A stretch of DNA of 64,000 nt from Microbacterium oxydans. GTDB taxonomy: Bacteria > Actinomycetota > Actinomycetes > Actinomycetales > Microbacteriaceae. Shown here piece by piece: positions 8,426 to 17,021 of the stretch (position 1 is the first letter of the stretch; each line of letters opens with the position of its first letter). The translations under genes were made by a program, and so were the position numbers. The notes under the pieces are model-generated. The model searched no databases, was not told the DNA's origin, and worked only from the letters and a program-made list of their open reading frames with translations. Location: assembly GCF_000956405.1 (NCBI RefSeq), contig NZ_JYIV01000018.1, forward strand, positions 62,001 through 126,000, in the 5' to 3' direction.

Positions 8426-9271
8426 TCAATGGACGCGGTTGCAACGAGGGTCGTGGCCGTCGCACAGTGCGTCGTGCATCAGAGCGAGCGCGGTCTCCCG
8501 AACCCGCTGGATGGTTGCCCGCGAGGGCGTCCACCATTCGGCGTTCGCTCCGAGGTCGTCGCGCGCAGCCCGCTTGAGCTCCTCAGCGATGACCGCGTCG
8601 GCGACGCTGTCGTCGCCGTCGAGCCCGAATGCTCGAGTGATGATGAAGAGGGGGTCGGTCTTCCCATCGCGGCCGATGGTCAGCGCAGCGAGTGCCCGCG
8701 CCACGTCGAGGACGCAGTCGATGGTGTCGTACGGGTCGCGCGCGGCGCTCGAGTGAACTGCTTCTTCGTCGATGCTGGCGTGTCCGCCCAGGGCGCTGTG
8801 AAGGGCGCGCATCGACGCTTCCGCGAGGATGCCGCGTGCCTGCGCGATAGCGGATTCGAGGTTGCCGCCCGCGTCAGTCATCGCGGTGCGATACTCGCGG
8901 CGTCGCTGTGCCGGGATGACCATAGCGCCCTGCATGTTCGTTTCGTCTGCGGCACGGAGGACGGAACGCTCGAGCGCCTGGATGAGGCGCACTCCTGCCT
9001 TGTTCGTGAACACCGCCTCCGTGAAGCCGGCGAGGACGTTCGAGCGGACCTCGTCGATGTCGACCGAGCCGCCCATGCGGCGGTACTCGGAAGCTGCGCG
9101 ACCGCGCAGGGCGGGGATGTACTGCCACAGCAGCTGCTCGAAGTGCGGACGGCGCCGCTGGCGCTGGTTGACCTCGCGTCGCGCCCCTGCGATGAGGTGG
9201 GCTTCCTGCTCGGAGCTGAGCGGCTCCCGGGTCTCGTCGTCGGGCGTAATGAAGATGTCGTTGAAGTTCAT
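8426..9271 (-). CDS. phage-type sigma-factor-like protein
   Basis: 281 residues. Residues about 45-110 (FEQLLWQYIPALRGRAASEY, then DIDEVRSNVLAGFTEAV) look like sigma-70 region 2, and the C-terminal WTPSRATIQRVRETALALM fits a region 4-like helix-turn-helix. Proteins of this layout lie beside DNA polymerase genes in actinobacteriophages. If active it would direct host RNA polymerase to element promoters. It ends in a Cys/His-containing tail (LCDGHDPRCNRVH). Similarity is by pattern only; a non-sigma DNA-binding role is possible. Confidence 0.55.
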   Translation of the reverse strand: MNFNDIFITPDDETREPLSSEQEAHLIAGARREVNQRQRRRPHFEQLLWQYIPALRGRAASEYRRMGGSVDIDEVRSNVLAGFTEAVFTNKAGVRLIQALERSVLRAADETNMQGAMVIPAQRRREYRTAMTDAGGNLESAIAQARGILAEASMRALHSALGGHASIDEEAVHSSAARDPYDTIDCVLDVARALAALTIGRDGKTDPLFIITRAFGLDGDDSVADAVIAEELKRAARDDLGANAEWWTPSRATIQRVRETALALMHDALCDGHDPRCNRVH

Positions 9272-9810
9272 GAGGGTCTTTCAGATGTCACGCGAAATGA
9301 TTTGCGTGGTGTAGATGTGGTTCAATCAGGTGTTCAGTTGTGGGGCCGGCGCTGCCGCGGTTACCCTGCGGCAAGCTCCGAAGCGGCCCGGGGGTGCCTG
9401 CCGGAACGTGCCTCTGCGCGTCAGCTCAGGTGCTCCGAAACGGTTGCTTTCGGTACCCCCTCTATGCGGTCCGCCTCGAAACGCACGCATCGCCCGCCGG
9501 TCGTTGGTTGCAGGTCGGGTGCGCGAGGTGGCCAAAGTCGAGGTCACGCGCGAAAATCACCACGTTTGATGAAGGTGGTCGGGTTGGTCCGAACGAGGTG
9601 CAATCGACGCGATAGCGCTCGGGGATACATGACGCTGGGAGGCAGCTACTGTGCCGTGCCAGAGGCCCGGCCGAACGCGGCAGCGGAAACGACGAAGCCG
9701 TCATGCGGATCGCTGATCTGCATGACGGCTTCGCCATCTGAGGTTCGGGATCGAAGGCGGTCGGCGGGCTCGCCGTTATGTTCTGTGTTCGCCGCCCGGG
9801 CGGCGAGGAT
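9272..9810. other. intergenic region with two strong inverted repeats
   Basis: About 540 bases between the polymerase and the sigma-like gene without a convincing gene. It holds a perfect 16-bp palindrome at 9790-9805 (GC-only, just after the polymerase stop) and a 14-bp inverted repeat at 9693-9733. The rest may be a leader or promoter for the sigma-like gene. Confidence 0.5.
9693..9733 (-). terminator. 14-bp perfect hairpin downstream of the polymerase gene
   Basis: Arms CGAAGCCGTCATGC (9693-9706) and GCATGACGGCTTCG (9720-9733) pair perfectly around a 13-base loop. It lies after the polymerase stop in the direction of transcription. A clear T-run is lacking, so it may be a terminator, an RNA-stabilising stem or a protein site. 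Confidence 0.45.
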
Positions 9811-11532
9811 CTACGCAGTTGCTCCGTAGCCGTGACCCCAGGATGGGCCGTAGACCTCTGCATCGGCGAGGATGGGCACACCCATGAAGTCCGTCTCCAT
9901 CACTTCCTTCATCCGGAGCACCGTCTTCGCGGCATCGGCGACTGGAGCCTGCCCCACAACCTCATCGTGTACCGGCAGCAACAGGTTGTTGCCGAAACCA
10001 GCGTCGTGAAGGCGGATCAAGGATTCCGCAAGAATGTCACGCGCAACGGACTGGACCGCGTAGTTCGTCGCGGTGAACGAACGCGACATGTCCAGGGGCA
10101 GAAGTCGACCGTGAACGTTCACTACCTCGAAGCGATCTCGCCGTCGAGCGTCAGCGATGAGCCTCTTCCCGTAGTGCTTGATGCCGGGGAACAACTCGTC
10201 GTACTTGCGCATCGCCGGCTCCACCTGCGTCTTCGGGATCCCAGTCTGAAGCGACACGGTAGAAGCGCTTCCTCCATACACTTTTCCGAGGCCAATCTGC
10301 TTGCTAAGGTCGCGCTGGCGAGAGGTAAAGCTCTCTCCGAACACGAGGCTCGCCGTGAAGTCGTGAAGGTCCTGTCCGCCAAGGATCGCGTCGAGCATCC
10401 TTTCGTCGCCGCAGAGCGCAGCGAGCACACGCATCTCGATCTGCTTGTAGTCGAGCGAGAGGATGACGTTGCCGGGATCGGCGATGATGCACCGCCGCAC
10501 CAAATGGCCCTTGGAAGGCAGTTGCTGGAGCGCTGGGCGAGAGAGCGACATGCGTCCCGTGCGCGCGGCGAGCGTCGTGATGGACGGATGGATACGACCC
10601 TCACCATCGGTCTGGAAGAGGAATGGGCGAGTGTAGGACTCCTTCCACCCCTGCGCTCGTCGTGCGTGGAGGACCGCCTCTGCGAGAGGATTCGGATCCC
10701 TCCTCTCGATCCTCTCGTTGTCTTCGGTGAGGTCGGCGAGAGGTAGGAGCACGCTCTTGTCCACCTTGAGCGCTCCACTCTCGGTTCGCTCACTTAGATG
10801 CTCACCCATGGCGAGAAGTGCTGAAGCTACTTGCGATGGGTTCTGGACGCTGGTCACGCCGTACCGGGCTGCTTGAATCGTCCAACGGGCTGCGTCCTCG
10901 TCAAGCGAGGTATGCAATCTCTGCGTGTACTCGCGGTCAACGCGAACACCTCGACGAGCCATCGTGGACACGACCGCCTGGAGCCGGTGCTCCTTCGTGG
11001 CCAAGGCTGTGAGGTCGAGCCTATGGATCATCGGAGCGATCTTTCCGAACAGGCTGAGGGTCAGGTGTGCGCGTACGCCCAGCAGATCAGGCTCGACCAC
11101 GTTCTCGGTGCTGAGTGCGTCTGGTGCAAGGTAGTGTCGGACGGCTTCGGTGAGAGAGTGTCCGGAGCCGCCGTCGTTGCGAGAACGGGGATCCAAGAGG
11201 TGGGTGAACACCCGCGTGTCGAACGTCGCGCCGGCGAGCTGTTCGATGGTGACTCCGAGGTGTCTGTCGAGTGTTTCCATGGTGTACGCCGCGTCGTGCA
11301 TCACGAGCCGGTGGCCGCCGCCCAGATAGTCACGGATGACCTGGCGCCACAGATCGACGCGGAGGGTCCAGGCACCTGCTTCGGTGGCCAACGCCACGTG
11401 GGTCAGTCGCGTATTGGGCTGGTAGATATCCAAAGGCGGGATGGCGACGGCGATGATGTTCGTCGAGGCGAATGCCTCGCGCATCGCGGCGAGGTCGGCC
11501 GAGAACTGTGGGGCGTCAATGGTGATCTGCAT
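9811..11532 (-). CDS. family A DNA polymerase, phage type
   Basis: 573 residues with the three polymerase motifs: A, LSLDYKQIEMRVLAALCGD; B, RDLSKQIGLGKVYGG; C, LLPVHDEVVGQ. It lacks the 5'-3' nuclease domain of cellular Pol I, as phage enzymes do. The N-terminal 150 residues look like a decayed 3'-5' exonuclease: HDAAYTMETL and FDTRVFTHLLDP match exonuclease blocks, but I do not see the DxE motif and the usual Asp of block II is Thr, so proofreading is doubtful. It follows the primase-helicase by 12 bases and is probably translated from the same mRNA. It would replicate the excised element. Confidence 0.92.
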   Translation of the reverse strand: MQITIDAPQFSADLAAMREAFASTNIIAVAIPPLDIYQPNTRLTHVALATEAGAWTLRVDLWRQVIRDYLGGGHRLVMHDAAYTMETLDRHLGVTIEQLAGATFDTRVFTHLLDPRSRNDGGSGHSLTEAVRHYLAPDALSTENVVEPDLLGVRAHLTLSLFGKIAPMIHRLDLTALATKEHRLQAVVSTMARRGVRVDREYTQRLHTSLDEDAARWTIQAARYGVTSVQNPSQVASALLAMGEHLSERTESGALKVDKSVLLPLADLTEDNERIERRDPNPLAEAVLHARRAQGWKESYTRPFLFQTDGEGRIHPSITTLAARTGRMSLSRPALQQLPSKGHLVRRCIIADPGNVILSLDYKQIEMRVLAALCGDERMLDAILGGQDLHDFTASLVFGESFTSRQRDLSKQIGLGKVYGGSASTVSLQTGIPKTQVEPAMRKYDELFPGIKHYGKRLIADARRRDRFEVVNVHGRLLPLDMSRSFTATNYAVQSVARDILAESLIRLHDAGFGNNLLLPVHDEVVGQAPVADAAKTVLRMKEVMETDFMGVPILADAEVYGPSWGHGYGATA

Positions 11533-11544
11533 GATGCTCGTGCC

Positions 11545-14040
11545 TCAAAGTGGGACGACGTCGGACTCGGGGGTCTCGATGAACCAGTCGTCGAGGGAAG
11601 GGGCGTCGGAGATCGACGTCGTAGGCGCGGTCGCTGCGACCACAGGCGAGGGCAGCGCTAGGCCGCTCTCCTCGTCCTCTTCGGCTGCCTTCGCACGATC
11701 CGCGTCGTTGGCGGGACGGATCCCGTCGAAGGCTTGGCCCTTGTTGGTCTTGCGCTGAACGAGGCCGCGTTCGGTGAGCGCTCCATAGAAGGCACGACGC
11801 GTCCAAACCTCCTTGAGGGGGAGTCCTTCGGCCTTGGTCCACGCGGTGTACGACTCGTAGAGCATCGCCCCATCGCAGCGCGAACCCTCGTCGGCGACGA
11901 AGTTGCCTGGGAAGAACCCGGCGAGAGCGTCGCTGGTGGCCTTATAGGTCTTTGTCGCGTCCTTGATCCACTGCGGATCGCGAAGACCCTCCCTGTGCCA
12001 GCGCACGGCGCCCTGAACCAGCCAAGTGGCGATTCCCTGGGCTTCGCTGCGGAGCGTCGCCCCGAGGTTCGGGTCGGCGGTACCCGCCTCGGTGAAGGAG
12101 TGGTTCCAGTGGATCATCTTGACTCGCCGCCACAAGCCGCCATCCTGTCCCTTGAACGCGGGCTTGTTGTTCGATGCCAGCAGCAGGAGGAAGTTCGGCT
12201 TGAACGTGAAGTTCTCTTTGTGGAGGAACCGTGCGGTAACGCGGTCGCCGCCGGTCACGCTCTTGAGCTTGGCCTCGTCCATTGCCTTGCCCGCGTTGCC
12301 CTCGGATGCGAGAGCGAACCGGGCGCCCTTGAGGGCTGCGGTGTCGTTGGAGATCCCGCCGGCGGGCTTCTCCTCGAACGCTGAGAACGCGGTGGTGACG
12401 GTGAAGTCGTCGCAGACGTCTGCAATCGCTTCGTGCATGGTGCTCTTGCCGTTGCCGCCCTTGACGCCGTAGTTAACGATGAAGCACGCCTCGGAAGTGT
12501 GGCCCGTGATCCCGTATCCGAGCAGTACCTGGAAGTACTCGACGACGCCCTCCTTCTCGGGGTGGGCCTCTTCGATGAAGCGAACCCAGCGTGGCGCCGT
12601 GGCTTCAGGGTCGTAGTCGAACCGGAACGACTTTGTGAGCAGGAGCGAGGAATCGTGGGGGCAGAGTTCGCCGGTGCGAAGATCCACAACACCGTTGGTG
12701 AACGCGGCCAGGTGGTTGTGCTGGTCGAATGCGGTGAAGCTGACGCCCACGCCGGGGAGAGCTTGTAGTTCGCGGATCATTGCGGAGAGGCCTCGCGAGG
12801 ATTGCACCGCCGCGGCGAATCGAGACCAGCGCGTCGCCCGCTCATGCTCGTCGCTATCGCGGGCCTTCCCTTCAGCATTTTTGACCTCCACAGCAGCGTG
12901 AGCGCGGACGATGTCCGCCACCTCCTGAGCCCAGGTACGGACCTGCTGAACTCCATCAGGACGCCAGACGCCCTTGTCGACGGTCATGAAGCCTGTCTCC
13001 GGTGTGTACCGGAGATCAGCGCCGAGCCCTTTGATGTAGGCGAGCAGGTAGCGAGCCGCCCCGAGGTCGGTGAGCGAGTAGAGCTTCTCGTTCCAGGAGC
13101 GACGGGAGACTTCGACCAAAGCGAGCGGCTTCGTCTCGGCGATGGCATGCATGAGGAGTGGTCGGAAGGCTTCGCCCTCCTGCGCGCGCCAGTCGGAGAG
13201 GTCGAGGCCCTCGGGCACGTCAAGGACTCGCACGGAGACTTCGCGCTCGACGAGGAGCTTGGCGAGGTTGGAGTTGAAGTTGCTGCCGGCGGTGTCGCCA
13301 TCTCCGCAGATCACCACAGGCCGACCGTCTACCCACGAGGCGATCTCGTCGGCGTTGCTAGCGTTCACTCCCGCGGCACCGGCGATGGCAATGGCGTCGT
13401 ACCCGATGGCGGCGGCAGTCAGCCCGTCGCCGGGGCCCTCGACGATGAGGACCTCGTTCCAGTCCGTGGAGCCCGGGAGCCACGCCATCCGGCTCCATGC
13501 CGATCCCCTCGGGTTCTTCGGTCCGAGCCACTTCACGGCGTGCGTTCCGTCTATATCTCGTCCTTGGTAGCCGCGGGGGACGCCCTGCGGCGTCAGGAAC
13601 GGGACGACGAGTCGACGGACGCCGCCCTGGGTCACCGAGCCAAGCTGCAGCCGTTCGGCATCTGCGCTCGTGATCCCGAACCGACGCTGGGCATAGTTGC
13701 GGCTGGATTCGTCGAGGTTTACTGCCCACTTGTCCAGTTGCACTGCGAGCGCGGCGATCTCCGCGGTCCCCGCGGGGCCCTTCGCTGCAGTGGAGCGGAG
13801 CGGAGGCGCGTCGGAGATGTCGATGGTCGCGATATCACGCAGCGTCATATCGAGCGCCTTGAGCACGGTCTTGTTGGAGCATCCGACCCGGCAGTGGATG
13901 AGGACCTTGCCGTGCTCGGTGATGGTGATCCGCAGATGAGGGTTCTCGGGACGGTCCTCGTGCGCTGGACAGACAGCAAGGATGCCGTCGCTGGTGTGGC
14001 CAGTCACGTTCAGACGGGAGATCAGTTCGGAGTAGAGCAT
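11545..14040 (-). CDS. primase-helicase (Toprim plus D5/SF3 helicase)
   Basis: 831 residues. Order: a CHC2-like zinc site (CPAHED near residue 24, HCRVGC near residue 50); a Toprim domain (VLIVEGPGDGLTAAAIGYD, then CGDGDTAGSNFNSNL) near residues 195-265; a D5-type N-terminal region; and an SF3 helicase with Walker A GVKGGNGKST near residue 520, later VTGGDRVTARFLHKE and FLLLLASNNKPAF. It primes and unwinds DNA for P4-like or phage replication. It follows the gp3-like gene by 21 bases and precedes the polymerase, forming a replication operon. Confidence 0.92.
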   Translation of the reverse strand: MLYSELISRLNVTGHTSDGILAVCPAHEDRPENPHLRITITEHGKVLIHCRVGCSNKTVLKALDMTLRDIATIDISDAPPLRSTAAKGPAGTAEIAALAVQLDKWAVNLDESSRNYAQRRFGITSADAERLQLGSVTQGGVRRLVVPFLTPQGVPRGYQGRDIDGTHAVKWLGPKNPRGSAWSRMAWLPGSTDWNEVLIVEGPGDGLTAAAIGYDAIAIAGAAGVNASNADEIASWVDGRPVVICGDGDTAGSNFNSNLAKLLVEREVSVRVLDVPEGLDLSDWRAQEGEAFRPLLMHAIAETKPLALVEVSRRSWNEKLYSLTDLGAARYLLAYIKGLGADLRYTPETGFMTVDKGVWRPDGVQQVRTWAQEVADIVRAHAAVEVKNAEGKARDSDEHERATRWSRFAAAVQSSRGLSAMIRELQALPGVGVSFTAFDQHNHLAAFTNGVVDLRTGELCPHDSSLLLTKSFRFDYDPEATAPRWVRFIEEAHPEKEGVVEYFQVLLGYGITGHTSEACFIVNYGVKGGNGKSTMHEAIADVCDDFTVTTAFSAFEEKPAGGISNDTAALKGARFALASEGNAGKAMDEAKLKSVTGGDRVTARFLHKENFTFKPNFLLLLASNNKPAFKGQDGGLWRRVKMIHWNHSFTEAGTADPNLGATLRSEAQGIATWLVQGAVRWHREGLRDPQWIKDATKTYKATSDALAGFFPGNFVADEGSRCDGAMLYESYTAWTKAEGLPLKEVWTRRAFYGALTERGLVQRKTNKGQAFDGIRPANDADRAKAAEEDEESGLALPSPVVAATAPTTSISDAPSLDDWFIETPESDVVPL

Positions 14041-14061
14041 GAGAGTCAGTTCTTGTCGGGG

Positions 14062-14682
14062 TCAGTCGTTGAGAAGAAGGTGTGCGGTCGCGTGCGGGAG
14101 GGTGGCGCGTCCGGTCGGCGTCGTTGAGATGCGGAGCGTCGCCGGAACATCGCGACCAGCGGCTTCGAGCCGTTGAGGGATGTCCGCTCGGCGGAGGCGT
14201 TCAGCGAGGTCCCATGAGGTGGACCGGAACAGGAGCGTCCCCAGGTCCGGTGCTGCGGCGAGCTGGCAGTACAGGCTGGTGACAAGCCGTTCTCCGGTGT
14301 CGCGCGCCCGCCGCCGTCGCTGCAGCAGGCTGAGTTCGCGGTCCGGGTCGAGAACGCGGGAGCGGTCCGGGAGGATGAGCTCGTCTCCTGTGCTCATGTA
14401 GTTGTGGGCCGTGTTCTTGCGGAAGAACCGGATCTGGAACGACATGGACGAGGTGATGATGACGTTCAGCTCGGACGTGGCGGTCAGGACCTCGAGCGTG
14501 TCCTGCGACGGCCCCGGCCAAGGGCGGGGAGCAGTTCCGCCGAGTACCCCGTGCAGCGAGCTGGCGACCGTGGGGCTGTCGGTGGTGATTCGCCAGGTGT
14601 CCAGTGACCGGGGGACTCCCTGGAGTTGCTGGGCGAAACGGAGACGACCTACGACCGGTGTACGGGGGGAGGGGTTGACCAT
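14062..14682 (-). CDS. phiC31 gp3-like recombination directionality factor
   Basis: 206 residues; ATG 14682 preceded by an AGGAA site. The start PVVGRLRFAQQLQGVPRSLD continues with TWRITTDSPTVASSL; from memory this matches phiC31 gp3, which has a G-R-F-R opening, a V-P-x-S-L-x-S-W-R-V-T-T block and a G-G-x segment. Near the end LGTLLFRSTSWDLAERL matches the gp3 block L-G-T-G-x-L-x-T-G-S-W. Gp3-type proteins bind a large serine integrase and switch it from integration to excision. Such an integrase is present at 51593, which supports the call. An embedded Arg-rich segment (LLQRRRRARDTGERLV) is unusual. Confidence 0.65.
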   Translation of the reverse strand: MVNPSPRTPVVGRLRFAQQLQGVPRSLDTWRITTDSPTVASSLHGVLGGTAPRPWPGPSQDTLEVLTATSELNVIITSSMSFQIRFFRKNTAHNYMSTGDELILPDRSRVLDPDRELSLLQRRRRARDTGERLVTSLYCQLAAAPDLGTLLFRSTSWDLAERLRRADIPQRLEAAGRDVPATLRISTTPTGRATLPHATAHLLLND

Positions 14683-14769
14683 GAAAGTTCCTGACGTGCT
14701 GGGGTGCGGACGCCAGGTACCTCGCCGGGTTGCTTCAGCACTGCTCAGAAATTTCTGCGGGCATGACAA

Positions 14770-14797
14770 AGCCCCCGTGCTGACAAGCACGGGGGCT
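14770..14797 (-). terminator. 12-bp perfect GC-rich hairpin before the gp3-like gene
   Basis: Arms AGCCCCCGTGCT (14770-14781) and AGCACGGGGGCT (14786-14797) with a four-base loop. On the minus strand it follows the stop at 14809 and is trailed by CTTTGTC. It should end or attenuate transcription from the upstream gene, so the gp3-like factor and replication genes may be controlled separately. Confidence 0.65.
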
Positions 14798-14808
14798 GAG
14801 TAAGTGTT

Positions 14809-15393
14809 CTAGAAGTAGATCTCGTCGGTGTTGTCTGGACGAGTCGCGGAGATCCGGCTCAGGACATCTCCCAGCTGGCCTAGCGCCGACTCGACATCGG
14901 CGTCGCGTGTGTCGTAGTGGATACGGCCCAAGGCAACGGTGACGGTCTCGAGGAGTGCGACGATCTCCTTCGGGTCAGCGAGAGGCGGCAACCTTCGTGG
15001 GGAGCGAGGGCCAGCTTCGAGTCGCTCGCTTCGGCGGCGCAGCCGGGTCCGAGTCGCGGCGTCGACAGGTGCGACCCCGTGAGTCTGAAGTACTTCCGGT
15101 GAGAGGCGAGCGCGCATCTCAGTGGAGACATGATGGCGAAGAGCGGAAAGGAATCCCGACTGACGTTGACGGGGAAGGCCAGTTGCAGCGAGCGCACTTG
15201 CCAGCCAAGCCCGGTAGCCGGGGCTGCGGCCGAGGATGTCCTTCGTTCCGTCGGCGAGTTCGAAATGCTGACGTGCCTGGAACACTGCCGCGCCCGCCGC
15301 TTTCATCGGGCCGGTCTTCTCGTGAGGCGGTCCATTCAGATAGGCACGCACGGCATCAGAGAGCGCGATGCGACCAGCTTCAAGTGGATCCAT
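14809..15393 (-). CDS. hypothetical protein, first gene of the early module
   Basis: 194 residues, soluble, helical and Arg/Ala-rich, starting MDPLEAGRIALSDAVRAYL and ending TRPDNTDEIYF. No family recognised. It heads the leftward series of phage-like genes and is followed by a strong hairpin. Position suggests an early regulatory or replication role; nothing in the sequence proves it. Confidence 0.6.
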   Translation of the reverse strand: MDPLEAGRIALSDAVRAYLNGPPHEKTGPMKAAGAAVFQARQHFELADGTKDILGRSPGYRAWLASALAATGLPRQRQSGFLSALRHHVSTEMRARLSPEVLQTHGVAPVDAATRTRLRRRSERLEAGPRSPRRLPPLADPKEIVALLETVTVALGRIHYDTRDADVESALGQLGDVLSRISATRPDNTDEIYF

Positions 15394-15538
15394 GAAGTCA
15401 TCTTCTCACGCGTGCCGACTTGCGTGGCGCGTGCATTGATCTTCGCGGTGCCAATGAGCGAACGTACCTTCAGGCTTCATGCCCAGTGCAAGTGAGTGTC
15501 CTTATCAGTTGCCGTCGAACCGTGACGGCGCAGCGCCT

Positions 15539-15574
15539 GCGTTCTATCATCGTCGTATGGCGATGATAGAACGC
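15539..15574. promoter_or_regulatory. 14-8-14 perfect inverted repeat, ArsR-type operator
   Basis: Arms GCGTTCTATCATCG (15539-15552) and CGATGATAGAACGC (15561-15574) are perfect complements around eight bases. The repeat covers the ATG of the following ArsR gene (15557), so bound repressor would block transcription start or passage. Long imperfect or perfect inverted repeats at the start are typical of SmtB/ArsR autoregulation. Confidence 0.75.
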
Positions 15575-15928
15575 GACTTGCTTGAGTTGGACGCGGAGGC
15601 GACAGACGCGTACGCACACCTGTTCCAGGCGTTCGCTGACCCAACGCGACTGGCTATCGTTCAGCATCTCTCGTCCGGAGAACATCGAGTGCGAGACCTC
15701 GTTGAGCACATGGGATTCGCGCAGTCGACCGTGAGCAAGCACCTTGGATTCCTCGTTGAATGTCGTCTTGCTGTCGCTCGACCTGACGGTCCAGCGACGT
15801 GGTACGCCCTTGCGCATCCCGAGGCTCTGCGAGTCGTGATGGTTGCCGCAGAAACGCTCCTGGCCGCCACCGGAAAAGACTTGGTGCTGTGTGAGCACTT
15901 ACGAAGTGAGAGAGAAGGGGCAGCGTAA
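15557..15928 (+). CDS. ArsR/SmtB-family metal-responsive repressor
   Basis: 123 residues. The winged helix is clear: AFADPTRLAIVQHLSSGEHR, then VRDLVEHMGFAQSTVSKHLGF and the wing VARPDGPATWYALAHPEAL. One cysteine lies in LVECRLAV and one in LVLCEHLRSE near the C-terminus, possible metal ligands with nearby His residues. The ATG sits inside a perfect inverted repeat, the likely operator. Its stop overlaps the ATG of the CDF exporter by one base, so it almost certainly represses that gene and releases it on metal binding (zinc, cobalt or cadmium; not resolved). Confidence 0.88.
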   Translation: MAMIERDLLELDAEATDAYAHLFQAFADPTRLAIVQHLSSGEHRVRDLVEHMGFAQSTVSKHLGFLVECRLAVARPDGPATWYALAHPEALRVVMVAAETLLAATGKDLVLCEHLRSEREGAA

Positions 15929-16869
15929 TGGGTGCGGGACATGACCACGGGCCAACTATGACCGAAGAAGGCCTGCCAGGGGACTTTCGCCGCCGGCTCT
16001 GGATCGCTTTCGCCATCACTGCCGCCATCGTGGCGGCGCAGGCGGTTGGCTCCGTCATCACAGGCAGCCTCGCTCTGCTCACGGACACGGCGCACGCCAT
16101 CACCGACGCGTCAGGACTTCTCGTCGCGCTCATCGCGGCAACGTTGATGCTGCGCCCGCCGAGCTCGAAGCGCACCTGGGGCTTTCGGCGGATTGAAGTG
16201 ATAGCAGCACTCGCTCAAGCGGCGCTGCTCCTGGCGGTCGGAACCTACGCGGCAATCGAAGGTATCCGTCGCCTGTTCGAGCCGCCAGAAGTACCAGCGG
16301 GGGAGTTGCTCGTCTTTGGCATCATCGGGCTCACCGCCAACATCGTTGCAATCGCGGTGCTCGCATCGAGTCGAGGCGCGAACTTCAACATGAGGGCCGC
16401 TTTCCTCGAAGTTCTCAACGATGCTCTTGGTTCACTCGGTGTCATCGTCGCGGCCATCGTCATCGCGACGACAGGGTTTCAGCAGGCAGATGCTCTCGCA
16501 GGAATACTCATCGCCGCTCTCATCGTCCCTCGCGCGTTCATGTTGATGCGTGAGACCGGCAGTGTTCTCATGGAGTTCACTCCCAAAGGCCTGGACCTCG
16601 AGGACGTGCGGGCACACATTCTCAAGCTCGAGCATGTAGTCGATGTGCATGACGTTCACGCATCCACCGTGGCCACTGGGTTGCCCACGCTGAGCGCGCA
16701 CGTCATAGTTCGCGACGAGTGCTTCCAGGACGGACACGCGATGACGGTGTTGGCTGACATTCGGGAATGTGTGGCTGAACACTTCGAAGTTTCGGTCGCG
16801 CACTCGACCTTTCAACTCGAGACCGAGACGGTCGCCGACCACGAGTCAACGTCTGTCCGGCATGCTTAG
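15928..16869 (+). CDS. cation diffusion facilitator metal exporter
   Basis: 313 residues, six membrane helices and a C-terminal cytoplasmic domain from about residue 210. Helix 2 carries LLTDTAHAITDASG with the H-x3-D metal site. Helix 5 reads FLEVLNDALGSLGV, giving E-x3-D where CzcD/ZitB have H-x3-D; actinobacterial relatives often show this and metal choice may differ. The start GAGHDHG is a short His stretch. CDF proteins expel Zn, Co or Cd by proton exchange. Cotranslated with the upstream ArsR repressor. Confidence 0.92.
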   Translation: MGAGHDHGPTMTEEGLPGDFRRRLWIAFAITAAIVAAQAVGSVITGSLALLTDTAHAITDASGLLVALIAATLMLRPPSSKRTWGFRRIEVIAALAQAALLLAVGTYAAIEGIRRLFEPPEVPAGELLVFGIIGLTANIVAIAVLASSRGANFNMRAAFLEVLNDALGSLGVIVAAIVIATTGFQQADALAGILIAALIVPRAFMLMRETGSVLMEFTPKGLDLEDVRAHILKLEHVVDVHDVHASTVATGLPTLSAHVIVRDECFQDGHAMTVLADIRECVAEHFEVSVAHSTFQLETETVADHESTSVRHA

Positions 16870-17021
16870 GTGGACGCGGCTTACCGCGTTGCCTCAAGGT
16901 GATGCTGCTCCGATACGCGCCGAACGCTCGCTCTGGCACTCGCTGAAGCACAACTTCAGTGGTGATGCGTCCAAACCCCGAACTTCCATCACGAGGTCCG
17001 TCGACTCGGCAACCGAAGTCG

